From the NCBI GenBank assembly GCA_964619535.1, contig CAZUEX010000013.1, positions 1 to 64,000 on the forward strand: a DNA stretch of 64,000 bases, in the 5' to 3' direction. This document shows, piece after piece, positions 35,665 to 43,686 of this stretch (position 1 is its first letter; the number at the start of each line of letters is the position of its first letter). The notes beneath the pieces were generated by a model. It ran no database searches. It was not told the DNA's origin and saw only the letters and a program-made list of their open reading frames with translations. Source of the DNA: Leptonema sp964619535 (lineage in GTDB: Bacteria; Spirochaetota; Leptospiria; Leptospirales; Leptonemataceae). A program made the translations under genes and the position numbers.

Positions 35665-35679
35665 GGGAACCCCGAATCA

Positions 35680-35700
35680 GCCCGTAACGGGCATTTTTTT
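35680..35700 (+). terminator. Plus-strand intrinsic terminator with no plus-strand gene before it
   Basis: GCCCG (35680-35684), loop TAA, CGGGC (35688-35692), then A and seven T residues (35694-35700): a textbook Rho-independent terminator on the plus strand. The nearest upstream plus-strand gene ends at 25382. It sits 15 bp upstream of the divergent scpB ATG and 109 bp upstream of the next plus gene, so it probably acts in that gene's leader or ends a short RNA antisense to scpB. Confidence 0.7.
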
Positions 35701-35808
35701 ATGTCGCATCAGCTTCTCCGGGGCCATAACATCCGACAAGTACTTTTTCCTGACAGGGCACAGCCGTATTTGCCTTTTCCGTGCAGCGTGCCCGGCAATC
35801 CTGGACCC

Positions 35809-36234
35809 ATGTCCCTGCATCCAGCCTTTGTGCATCTACCGGTTACCATGGCCCTGATCATGCCGCCTGTCATGATTGTGCTGGCTTTTGCCGTCTTCCG
35901 CAAATACATTTCAGAGAAGGCATGGGTAATAGCACCTCTGTTTTCACTGCTTTTCACGGCCTTCATCTATGCAGCAATGTATACCGGCTCGGTGGATCGG
36001 GAAGAACTGGAAGACCGGGTTGCAATCGAACAGCTTGACAGGCATGAGCAGTCGGCAGAATCCCTGCTCCTTGCAAGCCTGGCCTGTTTTCTTTTTGCCG
36101 TCTTTGCTCTGAAAGGCCGAAATGCTTTGGTCTTCCGCATCCTCTATCTGGTCAGCCTGCTCCTTGTTTCGAGTATGACCTATCGCACGGTAGAAAAAGG
36201 TGCCGGTATCGTATACGGTATACCGGCACCCTGA
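35809..36234 (+). CDS. Small integral membrane protein (DUF2231-like)
   Basis: 141 residues with four predicted membrane helices (TMALIMPPVMIVLAFAVF, VIAPLFSLLFTAFIYAAMY, LLLASLACFLFAVFAL, FRILYLVSLLLVSSMTY). The start SLHPAFVHLPVTMALIMP resembles the H-P-x-x-V-H-x-P opening of DUF2231 membrane proteins, whose function is unknown. The longer frame back to 35611 crosses the terminator and is rejected. Its last codons form one arm of a strong hairpin that serves as a terminator for the convergent minus-strand gene. Confidence 0.72.
   Translation: MSLHPAFVHLPVTMALIMPPVMIVLAFAVFRKYISEKAWVIAPLFSLLFTAFIYAAMYTGSVDREELEDRVAIEQLDRHEQSAESLLLASLACFLFAVFALKGRNALVFRILYLVSLLLVSSMTYRTVEKGAGIVYGIPAP
36194..36230 (-). 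terminator. Strong terminator for the 36235 gene, embedded in the convergent CDS
   Basis: On the minus strand GGTGCCGGTAT (36230-36220) pairs perfectly with ATACCGGCACC (36209-36199), 11 pairs around a 10-base loop that is itself palindromic (CGTATACG), followed by five T residues (36198-36194). It lies just past the stop of the minus-strand lipoprotein gene and within the last codons of the plus-strand membrane protein gene. Confidence 0.75.
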
Positions 36235-37038
36235 TCAGCAGCCTCGCTCATCGCCTAACCGATTGGTCATACGCATGCTCGGAGAAAACACCTCAGCCTG
36301 CTGCAGTGTGGGCTCTCCCTCTGCAGATCGCCGAAACAGGCGACCATCGGGCGAAAGGCCTCTGTCAATATCGATCGGATAGAAGCAGGCCGGAAACCTT
36401 CCTGCCTTTCCTTTTGCACCGTCTGCATCATACAGATACACAGAGCCGCCACTTCTTACATACAGCTTATCGTGCATCAGGCGAAAAAGTGGCGTGCTTT
36501 TGCTGCCGGGCACCTCATACGAACCGTCAAGCTCTGTCAGGGGGCGCCCCTTTTCATCCAGAGGAACCGTCCATACAACGGTCTGGTCGGATAACAGGCC
36601 AAAGACAACAAGCAAGCGCTGCGAAGAGCTGATTGCCAGAATATCCCCGCTTAACAGGGAGCGAGGAGTTCCACCGTCCAGGTCAAGTGCATACAATCTA
36701 CGAAGATCGCCATCTTCTACAAGATAGTAGACGGTCGTTCCCGAAACGACCACCCCGGACGGAAGAATCCGTCCGGGGGATTTTGCCCTGCTTGTGGGTT
36801 CTGTTAATACCAGAGAGGCGGGCTTGAGGGCATAGACAAGAATCTCTGTCGTTGCAGGCCCGACAATGACCTCCTGACTGAGTGGATTCCACGATAGCCT
36901 GGCCTTATAGCGCGTTAAGGCTTCAACAAGCACGGTGTTGTCTTTCCAGGTAGCCGTTGATTCCCGGTGCTCTCGTGGTATCAAAACACGACAGTTCATT
37001 GTCAGTACCAGCAGTAGCAGCAACAGTCGTTTCATCAT
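36235..37038 (-). CDS. Putative lipoprotein with beta-propeller-like repeats
   Basis: 267 residues, no recognised family. The N-terminus MKRLLLLLLVLTMNC is a lipoprotein signal with acylated Cys at residue 16 (lipobox LTMNC, slightly atypical). The mature protein has short repeated strands with Tyr/Leu and Gly-Asp turns (VVVSGTTVYYLVEDGDLRRL, MHDKLYVRSGGSVYLYDADG), recalling a WD40- or NHL-like propeller. It overlaps the stop of the upstream anchored-protein gene (ATG ATG at 37038-37033), so it is coupled to it. The strong terminator immediately after marks the operon end. Confidence 0.7.
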   Translation of the reverse strand: MMKRLLLLLLVLTMNCRVLIPREHRESTATWKDNTVLVEALTRYKARLSWNPLSQEVIVGPATTEILVYALKPASLVLTEPTSRAKSPGRILPSGVVVSGTTVYYLVEDGDLRRLYALDLDGGTPRSLLSGDILAISSSQRLLVVFGLLSDQTVVWTVPLDEKGRPLTELDGSYEVPGSKSTPLFRLMHDKLYVRSGGSVYLYDADGAKGKAGRFPACFYPIDIDRGLSPDGRLFRRSAEGEPTLQQAEVFSPSMRMTNRLGDERGC

Positions 37039-38252
37039 CCCTGCTCCCGAACCATTCTTTCGAGGAATTCAATACGGCGACGTTTTTCTTCTGAATCCCA
37101 TTCCTGGCTTCCAAACGAAGAAGCTTCGTACTCCTGTGTTTCGTAGGCCGGAGCCATCTGCACAAACTCCCAGAGCGGCTCTGTATGTTCTCCCGACACC
37201 TCTTCTCCGGTTTCGATCGAGCGCTGAACCATGTCCGGAGTAACGGGAGAGTTGTTTCGCCTTGCCCGCAGCTCACGCACAATATACGGACCATCCACTC
37301 CCTGATCACGAAGGATTTTTCCCCAGAATCGCAGCGGAATTCGCTGAAGCCCCGTCTCCAGCTTGCCTTCATAGCTGGCTGTGGCCAGGAATCGATTGGG
37401 GGAGTTCTTTTCCTGCAAATTAGCCTCGATCAGATAGTAGCCGGCTTTGCGGATCTGAATGGGAACGTAGACCACCAGATGACCACCTTCATTGTGATCG
37501 GTTATCCCCTGCTGGAACTCCGCCACAACATGAGGTGTACTGTACCAGCCTGCCCTTTGATTATGCTCTTTACCGGCAACGCGAAACGTGGCTTCCACAA
37601 ACATGTCTCCCCAGTCTGCCCGGGTCGGTCGAACGGTGATGGTATACATAAGATCTCCACCTGTTTCGTCCCCTTCGCGGCCGTCGTCGCCGGCATGAAC
37701 AGGCGGCAGGGTACCGATCTCCTTGCGGTCAAATACGCGATACACTCTGGCCTTCAGGTTTTCAAGCTTCAGTCGCTGCCCCTGCTCATCCACACAGAAA
37801 AGAAACACACGATGATCGCCCCTGCCAACAGACACCGCCGATTCGGCATTCATATCGCACTTTACGTTCATAAATTCCGGCGGCTCTTCGCAAACAGGCA
37901 TACCGTTTTCATCTTCAGTACACCCCCTGGCCGGTTTGCTTACAACGGGCAGTGGCTGTTGAACGATTCGATACGGTTCGATAAGATCCTTCTGCCACTC
38001 AAAAAGTGGTCGGGAATCGGGCGGATACTGTGCCCACTGAACGTACCGGTTTAAGGTTTCTACGGGGTCTTCGTTTACAAGCATGATCCTGCCTTCTTCA
38101 TCCGCAGGTACAAGGGTGGGATCGGCAGGTGAAGCAATCTCTGCCTCTTCTACCTTCGACGGAGCCGGATCCCTGAATAAGAGCATAATGACCGCAACCA
38201 GACCGATGGCAACGGCAATCAATAATCCGATAAAAATGCGTTTTTGATTCAT
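37035..38252 (-). CDS. Membrane-anchored extracytoplasmic protein next to the hydrolase pair
   Basis: About 405 residues. One N-terminal transmembrane anchor (IFIGLLIAVAIGLVAVIMLL) is followed by a periplasmic part with three to four cysteines (ARGCTEDENGMPVCEEPPEF, VKCDMN). The C-terminal half has a beta-sandwich pattern (HLVVYVPIQIRKAGYYLIEA, LRFWGKILRDQGVDGPYIVR) of a kind found in many secreted proteins, without catalytic residues. It is downstream of the two secreted hydrolase paralogues and upstream of a coupled lipoprotein gene. A role in binding or maturing the hydrolases is inference. Start ATG 38252 has GGA eight bases upstream; the TTG at 38258 is less likely. Confidence 0.7.
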   Translation of the reverse strand: MNQKRIFIGLLIAVAIGLVAVIMLLFRDPAPSKVEEAEIASPADPTLVPADEEGRIMLVNEDPVETLNRYVQWAQYPPDSRPLFEWQKDLIEPYRIVQQPLPVVSKPARGCTEDENGMPVCEEPPEFMNVKCDMNAESAVSVGRGDHRVFLFCVDEQGQRLKLENLKARVYRVFDRKEIGTLPPVHAGDDGREGDETGGDLMYTITVRPTRADWGDMFVEATFRVAGKEHNQRAGWYSTPHVVAEFQQGITDHNEGGHLVVYVPIQIRKAGYYLIEANLQEKNSPNRFLATASYEGKLETGLQRIPLRFWGKILRDQGVDGPYIVRELRARRNNSPVTPDMVQRSIETGEEVSGEHTEPLWEFVQMAPAYETQEYEASSFGSQEWDSEEKRRRIEFLERMVREQG

Positions 38253-38288
38253 AGTCAATTTCCGTTAATTTCCCGATACACCGATGAG

Positions 38289-38311
38289 AAAAATGGCCGG
38301 CGTTGCCGGCC
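38289..38311 (-). terminator. Intrinsic terminator after hydrolase paralogue 1
   Basis: On the minus strand GGCCGGC (38311-38305), loop AAC, GCCGGCC (38301-38295), then A and five T residues (38293-38289). It begins nine bases past the stop of the 38320 gene and separates it from the anchored-protein gene. Confidence 0.85.
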
Positions 38312-38319
38312 ACTGAGTG

Positions 38320-39174
38320 TTAGCGACGGCGATAATCTCGCTTCGCATCAGCATGCGAATGAGACTTGCCACCCTGATACACCGTATAGTACGGCGTCCA
38401 GCGGTAATGGTATTTCTTGCACTTCTTCAGCCACAGGAAACCGCACCGGTATGTTTCTTTCAGACGGCCATTGCCTCGAGAGCATGACACACCGACGCTG
38501 GTTACCCTGTTGATGTTGCACAGCGAATGGTTCGCCAGTACGCCATCATCCTTGCCGGGCAGAAGCGGACTTGTCAGTTTCAGATAGTCCGATCCTTCTC
38601 CCGACGTCGTGTACAGAGTGCGACCGCCAGAATTGTTGTGATTGAAACCCAGACGGGCTCCCCGCGTACTCACCGATTGATCCAGCTCACCACCAAGTGT
38701 ATCAAAACCAAGCCATCCCAGATACTTTGTAGAGATATCGGCCAGTTCTGAACCACCCGAAGCATTCGCAAGAAGCTGAATGCGACTGATGTTTACACCG
38801 GAAGGATTGTTCTGCCCGAAATACGCCGCAGCGACCAGCCCTCCTGTGGAGTGCGTGTAGATCTCGCAGGTATTCGAACCGGTGCAGAACACACGGATCG
38901 CATCATGTAGCTGCTTCTGTGCCCCACACTTCGACCAGCTGTAGGCACCACCCGACTTCGTTCCGTCGAATCCAACGTAACGAACATTATCGAGGTTGGA
39001 TACTGCCCCACCCCAGTAGTTTTTGTGGTCGGACCTTCCGTCATTCACCGTTGCCAGGGTCTGGCAGTGGTTCTTTCCTGAACGCCCGTGCACAAAGAGC
39101 CGATAGGTAACAGCCTCGACTCCGTGCGCGCCAATGAGCAGCGCCGCAAGGGTAATGAACCCGAGTTTTCGCAT
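38320..39174 (-). CDS. Secreted serine hydrolase (lipase/esterase-like), paralogue 1
   Basis: 284 residues. A signal peptide (LGFITLAALLIGAHGVEA) precedes an alpha/beta-hydrolase core: YRLFVHGRSGKNHCQTLATV carries the H-G oxyanion motif, and EIYTHSTGGLVAAAYFGQN carries the nucleophile in H-S-T-G-G. The stretch SPLLPGKDDGVLANHSLCNI matches the D-G-x-V and His region that completes the triad in lipases. Several paired cysteines (SKCGAQK, RVFCTGSNTCEIY, HSLCNI, VSCSRG, YRCGFLWLKKCKK) suggest disulfides. The substrate is unknown. It has its own TATAAT -10 box (39206-39201), a GGAGG six bases before the ATG, and its own terminator, so it is a single-gene unit. Confidence 0.8.
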   Translation of the reverse strand: MRKLGFITLAALLIGAHGVEAVTYRLFVHGRSGKNHCQTLATVNDGRSDHKNYWGGAVSNLDNVRYVGFDGTKSGGAYSWSKCGAQKQLHDAIRVFCTGSNTCEIYTHSTGGLVAAAYFGQNNPSGVNISRIQLLANASGGSELADISTKYLGWLGFDTLGGELDQSVSTRGARLGFNHNNSGGRTLYTTSGEGSDYLKLTSPLLPGKDDGVLANHSLCNINRVTSVGVSCSRGNGRLKETYRCGFLWLKKCKKYHYRWTPYYTVYQGGKSHSHADAKRDYRRR

Positions 39175-39200
39175 TCTTAACCTCCAGTTTTTTTGTTTGG

Positions 39201-39206
39201 ATTATA
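39201..39206 (-). promoter_or_regulatory. -10 box of hydrolase paralogue 1
   Basis: A perfect TATAAT on the minus strand 27 bp before the ATG at 39174. The -35 position 17 bp upstream reads CCAGCA, a poor match, so an activator may be needed. It lies downstream of the terminator of paralogue 2. Confidence 0.5.
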
Positions 39207-39274
39207 CAGGGACATGGGTATCCTGCTGGAATACAGGAAGCCCGCTCCCTCGCCTTTGTTCAATAAGGCCAAAG

Positions 39275-39297
39275 AAAAAGGCCGCCTGATGGCGGCC
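39275..39297 (-). terminator. Intrinsic terminator after hydrolase paralogue 2
   Basis: On the minus strand GGCCGCC (39297-39291), loop ATCA, GGCGGCC (39286-39280), then five T residues (39279-39275), six bases past the stop of the 39303 gene. It isolates paralogue 2 from paralogue 1. Confidence 0.88.
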
Positions 39298-39302
39298 AAA
39301 GG

Positions 39303-40157
39303 TTATCGACGATTATAGTCACGCTTCGCATCGGCATGCGAATGCGATCCGCCACCCTGATAGACCGTGTAGTACGGCGTCCAGCGGTAGTGGTACTTGT
39401 AGCATGTTTTCAGCCATAAGAAGCCACATCCATAGGACTCGGTCAGACGGTTGCTTCCGCGAGAGCACGAAACATCCACGTCTGCAACCTGGTTGATGTT
39501 ACAGAGAGAATGGTTGGCCAGTACTCCATCGTCCTTCCCTGGCAGAAGAGGACTGGTGGCATACAGGTAATCCGTACCCTCGCCCGATGTCGTATAGTAG
39601 GTTCGGCCGCCCGAGTTGTTATGGTTAAACCCGAGACGGGCTCCGTTCGTACTTACCGACTGATCAAGCTCACCACCCAGGGTATCAAATCCAAGCCAGG
39701 CCAGATAGCCCGTCGAGAAATCGGCAAGCTCTGACCCTCCGGCCGCGCTGGCAATCAACTTGATTCTGCTGATATTCAGTCCGGAAGGATTGTTCATACC
39801 GAAGTAGGCCGCTACAACCAGGCCACCGGTGGAATGTGTGTAGATCTCACAGGAATTGGAACCTGTGCAGAACACCCGCAGGGCATCGTTTAGCTGCTTC
39901 TGCGCTCCACATGAAGACCAGCTGTAAGCCCCACCTGATTTCGTTCCGTCAAAACCGACGTAGCGAACGTTGGAGAGGTTGGATACAGCTCCACCCCAGT
40001 AGTTGTTATGGTCGGACGTACCGTCGTTGACCGTGGACAGGGTTTGACAGTGACTTTTGCCCGAACGACCGTGGACAAAGAGTCGATATGTGACCGCTTC
40101 CAGGCTATGTGCAGCGCAGAACAGGGCCACAACGGCTAAAATCCCGCTTTTTCGCAT
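39303..40157 (-). CDS. Secreted serine hydrolase (lipase/esterase-like), paralogue 2
   Basis: 284 residues, the same length as the downstream copy and similar across nearly the whole chain, roughly four in five residues by eye. It has a signal peptide (SGILAVVALFCAAHSLEA), the YRLFVHGRSGKSHCQTLSTV oxyanion region, the nucleophile in EIYTHSTGGLVVAAYFGMNN, and the D-G/His region PLLPGKDDGVLANHSLCNIN. Cysteines are conserved in position. The main differences lie in the 180-205 and 235-270 regions. GGAGG lies six bases before the ATG, and a strong terminator follows the stop. Clearly a tandem duplicate with a separate promoter region in the 222 bp gap to 40380. Confidence 0.8.
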   Translation of the reverse strand: MRKSGILAVVALFCAAHSLEAVTYRLFVHGRSGKSHCQTLSTVNDGTSDHNNYWGGAVSNLSNVRYVGFDGTKSGGAYSWSSCGAQKQLNDALRVFCTGSNSCEIYTHSTGGLVVAAYFGMNNPSGLNISRIKLIASAAGGSELADFSTGYLAWLGFDTLGGELDQSVSTNGARLGFNHNNSGGRTYYTTSGEGTDYLYATSPLLPGKDDGVLANHSLCNINQVADVDVSCSRGSNRLTESYGCGFLWLKTCYKYHYRWTPYYTVYQGGGSHSHADAKRDYNRR

Positions 40158-40379
40158 GTTGAACCTCCGGATCGATCGAAATCCAGAAGCCTTTCTATAT
40201 TTCTGTTACCATTAGCTTTATAATGGAGGCTTCTCTTTCGATCCTGTGTAAAAAGGGATTACGCTCACGTAAAGATCAAGAAGAAAAGGCCTGATTTTGT
40301 GTTCCGATTCAAAAAAAATGACTGGATTCCGCTTGCTTTACCATCCCCCTGCGCGTAGCCTGCCGGACCTGCTGTGATA

Positions 40380-41336
40380 ATGAAAGAACATCTGTTTACC
40401 ACCATCTGCCTTGCCGTGCCTGCCCTGCTCTGGTTTCTGCCCTTCTCTGCCCTGCCGGCAACACCGAATCCGAAGCCTTCGCCCCAGGAATTACAGAAAA
40501 CAGGAGATGCACATTATACCAGGCGGGACTACCAGACGGCCCACCTGTTCTATCGCTACCTGTACAGTTCCTGGCCCGACGATGACACGGGCAGCCGCCT
40601 GCTGCTCAGTTCGCTGCGCCTGAACGATGACGAGACCCTGCTGAAAATGCTTTACCGCCCCCTGCCCAATGGTGGCTTCACCTACTCCTACCTTGCCATT
40701 TTTGCTGCTTATCGTCTGCAACGCTATGACCTGGCCTCCCTGCCCCTGAAACGGCTGGAGTACCGACCACCAGAGGATTTAACCGAAACGCAGAGGAATC
40801 GTCTTCAATTTTTGCGCGGTGCAGAGATCATCGACAGACGCCGGTTTCAAGAGGCTATCCTCTTTTATAGCGAGCTGGGCAAGAACGACGATGCCACAGG
40901 CATCCGATCCCGCAGGCTTGTGGAAGATCTAAAGCAGCATACGCGTATTGCCAGGAAGGTCCCCTGGCTTGCCGCCGGAATGTCGGCCCTTCTGCCCGGT
41001 GCAGGTCAGGCCTACACCGAACATTACAGTGATGCAACCCTGGCCTTTTTCTGGAACCTTACCTTTCTTGGCGGATCGACCTATCTTTATTCTCTGGAAA
41101 GGGCTGCCGACCGCCCTCATACCGGATCCATCGTAGCCGGCCTGGTCGGCCTGGTCTTTTACGCCTCGAACGTTCTCGGTGCCTACAGCTCGGCCCATCG
41201 ACGCAACGTCTACGTACAACGACGCTTTGCAGAACACCTGCGCAGAAGCTATTTTTCAACCGATTATATAGAGCGTTCTTCGGAGATAGAGTTTCACCGA
41301 CCGCTGGAGCAGGAACCCGCTTCTCCACCCCGATAA
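40380..41336 (+). CDS. Exported TPR-like membrane protein
   Basis: About 318 residues. A signal sequence (FTTICLAVPALLWFLPFSAL) is followed by TPR-like helices (QKTGDAHYTRRDYQTAHLFY) to ~residue 190. A membrane-associated C-terminal part has the motif PWLAAGMSALLPGAGQAYTE with hydrophobic stretches (ATLAFFWNLTFLGGSTYLYS, GSIVAGLVGLVFYASNVLGA). The A-L-L-P-G-x-G-Q-x-Y element recurs in many bacterial membrane proteins of unknown function. A GTG precedes the ATG by two codons; neither has a strong ribosome-binding site. It is divergent from the hydrolase pair and converges on scpA. Confidence 0.75.
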   Translation: MKEHLFTTICLAVPALLWFLPFSALPATPNPKPSPQELQKTGDAHYTRRDYQTAHLFYRYLYSSWPDDDTGSRLLLSSLRLNDDETLLKMLYRPLPNGGFTYSYLAIFAAYRLQRYDLASLPLKRLEYRPPEDLTETQRNRLQFLRGAEIIDRRRFQEAILFYSELGKNDDATGIRSRRLVEDLKQHTRIARKVPWLAAGMSALLPGAGQAYTEHYSDATLAFFWNLTFLGGSTYLYSLERAADRPHTGSIVAGLVGLVFYASNVLGAYSSAHRRNVYVQRRFAEHLRRSYFSTDYIERSSEIEFHRPLEQEPASPPR

Positions 41337-41342
41337 GCCGTT

Positions 41343-42140
41343 CTACCGGACAACGGCAGAGCGACGGAAGATGCGAATCTCAGAAAACGTTGCGTTTTGC
41401 ACAATGACCAGCTCACGCAGCCTGGCCATCTCAAGAATGGCGAGAACCGTTACAACGATCAACATACGGTTTACGGCAAGGTTCTCAAAAAGATCGAAGA
41501 AATCAAAGCCATCGGCCCGGGAAAGCAGTTCGCGAATCGTTGCCATTCGCTCCTCAACGCTCATCTCTTCGGTGGCAATTTCCATGACCGGCTCGGGCTC
41601 ATTCTCGCGTTCAATACGCCGCATCAATTTCAGGTAGGCTTCCACCAGATCCACAACATCAAGGATCTGCTCTTCGGCTGCAGGCTGTGCCACTTCAGCC
41701 TCAGCGGGACGCGAGAGCATAAAAGACGTCAGATCTTCCATTTCCCGAAACGTCTCGGCTGCCAGCTGAAAGCGTCGGTATTCCAGCAGCTGCTCGATCA
41801 GCTCCGGAGGCAATCTGGATTCGTTTTCCGGCTCTTCAAACCCTGGATCGGGTAACAATGCCCGACTTTTGTAATAGACCAGTCGCGAGGCCATCAACGC
41901 AAAGGAAGAGGCAAGCTCCATGCGAAGCGACCGGGCCCGTTCAATAAATGCCAGGAAGTCTTCTGTAATGCGATGGATCGATATGTCGAAGATATCAACA
42001 CGATACGATTCAATGAGCTGCCATAGGACGTACAGGGGCCCCTCTTCTTCACCGGAGGGGCCCATCCAACGAACCAGGAATTCTTCATCGCTTACGTCCT
42101 GCGGCGCAAGCCCTGAATCAGCCTTCTGTGTTTCTTCCAC
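41343..42140 (-). CDS. scpA: Segregation and condensation protein A
   Basis: Kleisin subunit that bridges the SMC ATPase heads in condensin. The N-terminal kleisin helix region has GPLYVLWQLIESYRVDIFDI and SSFALMASRLVYYKSRALLP, the middle is acidic, and the C-terminal winged helix ends LVIVQNATFSEIRIFR. 265 residues is usual. The start appears to be a GTG at 42140. It lies 17 bp downstream of cheY on the same strand, so it probably ends the chemotaxis transcript. It is 6 kb from its partner gene scpB. Confidence 0.93.
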   Translation of the reverse strand: MEETQKADSGLAPQDVSDEEFLVRWMGPSGEEEGPLYVLWQLIESYRVDIFDISIHRITEDFLAFIERARSLRMELASSFALMASRLVYYKSRALLPDPGFEEPENESRLPPELIEQLLEYRRFQLAAETFREMEDLTSFMLSRPAEAEVAQPAAEEQILDVVDLVEAYLKLMRRIERENEPEPVMEIATEEMSVEERMATIRELLSRADGFDFFDLFENLAVNRMLIVVTVLAILEMARLRELVIVQNATFSEIRIFRRSAVVR

Positions 42141-42157
42141 AACGACGCCAATGAGGA

Positions 42158-42517
42158 TCAGGACAGAGCTTTCTGTGCAGCCTGTTGTAACCGCTCTGGC
42201 GGGAATGGTTTTACAACAAAATCCTTCACTCCCATCTTGATGGCCCGGGCCAGCAGGTCTTCCTGCCCGAGGGCCGTAACCATGATGATGCGAGCATTGG
42301 GATCCTTTTTCAGGATTTCAGAGGCTGCTTCCAGCCCATCCTTTTCACGCATCGTAATGTCCATGGTCACAAGATCAGGCTTCAACGAATCATACATCGT
42401 CACCGCCTGATTTCCGTTTTCGGCCTCGCCTACAATAACGTGGCCCTGGGACGAAAGGGCGTCTTTGACCAGCGTTCTCATGAATTTTGCATCGTCCACT
42501 ACCAGGATTCTTGCCAT
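42158..42517 (-). CDS. cheY: CheY-type single-domain response regulator
   Basis: 119 residues, a lone receiver. The acidic pair is VVDDAKFMR (D8, D9), the phosphoacceptor is D53 in LVTMDITMREKDG, followed by the switch Thr in IIMVTALGQ and the conserved Lys in DFVVKPF. All catalytic positions are present. It should carry the signal from CheA to the flagellar motor and is the natural substrate for the CheC-like domain on this CheA. It is 134 bp downstream of cheB and 17 bp upstream of scpA. Confidence 0.95.
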   Translation of the reverse strand: MARILVVDDAKFMRTLVKDALSSQGHVIVGEAENGNQAVTMYDSLKPDLVTMDITMREKDGLEAASEILKKDPNARIIMVTALGQEDLLARAIKMGVKDFVVKPFPPERLQQAAQKALS

Positions 42518-42651
42518 ACGATCTCCAGTTAACCCTTATTTTTTCTTTTTATCTGACGCCCAGGTCAAGTAATAACCGGCACTCAGATTTCTTGCAACTA
42601 AAAATTAGTTCTGTAAAACCAGGAGTTCAAAAACAGAACCCTGACCTGTTT

Positions 42652-43686
42652 CTACTGCAGCTTCAATAAATAATCGGCAATTTCGGTGTCAGAAAGAACC
42701 CGGTCCACCACACCTTCTTCAATTGCGCGACGATTCATTCCAAAAATTACACTTGTTGCCTCATCCTGGGCAAGCACATGCCCACCCGCATCGTGCAGTT
42801 CACGCAGTCCATCCACGCCGTCCCGGCCCATACCGGTCATGATAATGCCAAGGATCCGTTTGCCAAAGACGCTTTGCGCACTGCGAAGCGTAAAGTCTAT
42901 CGATGGCCTGTGCGCATGCAGAGGCGGACTGTCGTCCAGATCTACACGGACAGATGTCCCTTCACGCGTCAATCGCATATGCATTCCACCCCGGGCCACA
43001 ACAGCCTGCCCTGGTCGTAACTCCAGTCCGCTTTCTGCTTCAAAGACATCCAGACCCGAGATCACAGACAGGCGCGAGGCAAAGGCCCCCGTAAAAAAGG
43101 GAGGCATGTGCTGTACAACGCAGATAGGAAGAGGAAAACCGGCTGGCAGCTTGCGAAAGATACGGTGCAGACACTGTGGTCCCCCCGTAGAACTGCCGAT
43201 CAAAACCAGATCAAAGTCATGAAGTCTCCACTGAGAATCGCCGGCCTGCCGTTGCTGCTTACGGGTAGCTACGGGAATGTGTTGTCGGGCAGCAACCAGT
43301 TCGACGATCTTCTGCTTTAGAAGATCATGGAGCTGGTCTACATGAAAGCCCATATGAGCCGAAGGCTTTGGTGCGAAATCCAGGGCTCCCAGCTCCAGAG
43401 CCCGAAAGGTTGTGTCAGCCCCTTCCTGCGTCAGCACCGACAGCATCAGAACCGGTGTATTGAGTCCGCGCTTCTTGCGTTCTTCCAGAACGCGAATGCC
43501 ATCCAGCACCGGCATTTCCACATCGAGGATAGCGAGGTCAGGCTTCAGCTCTTCCATCATCGCCAGGCCTTCCAGCCCGTTCACGGCCTCGCCGATCACG
43601 GACACCGATGGAAGCTCTTCAACAATATCACGTACAACCCGTCGCGAAAGGGCTGAATCATCAATCAACAGAATACGAAAACTCAT
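42652..43686 (-). CDS. cheB: Chemotaxis response regulator protein-glutamate methylesterase
   Basis: Removes methyl groups from chemoreceptor glutamates when phosphorylated. The N-terminal receiver has LIDDSALSRRVV and the phosphoacceptor in AILDVEMPVLDG. The C-terminal methylesterase has the catalytic Ser in LVLIGSSTGGPQCLHRI, the His in VVQHMPPFFTGAFA, and the Asp in IMTGMGRDGVDGL, so the triad is complete. 344 residues is typical. Its ATG overlaps the cheA stop (ATGA at 43686-43683). No cheR or receptor gene is in the window. Confidence 0.96.
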   Translation of the reverse strand: MSFRILLIDDSALSRRVVRDIVEELPSVSVIGEAVNGLEGLAMMEELKPDLAILDVEMPVLDGIRVLEERKKRGLNTPVLMLSVLTQEGADTTFRALELGALDFAPKPSAHMGFHVDQLHDLLKQKIVELVAARQHIPVATRKQQRQAGDSQWRLHDFDLVLIGSSTGGPQCLHRIFRKLPAGFPLPICVVQHMPPFFTGAFASRLSVISGLDVFEAESGLELRPGQAVVARGGMHMRLTREGTSVRVDLDDSPPLHAHRPSIDFTLRSAQSVFGKRILGIIMTGMGRDGVDGLRELHDAGGHVLAQDEATSVIFGMNRRAIEEGVVDRVLSDTEIADYLLKLQ

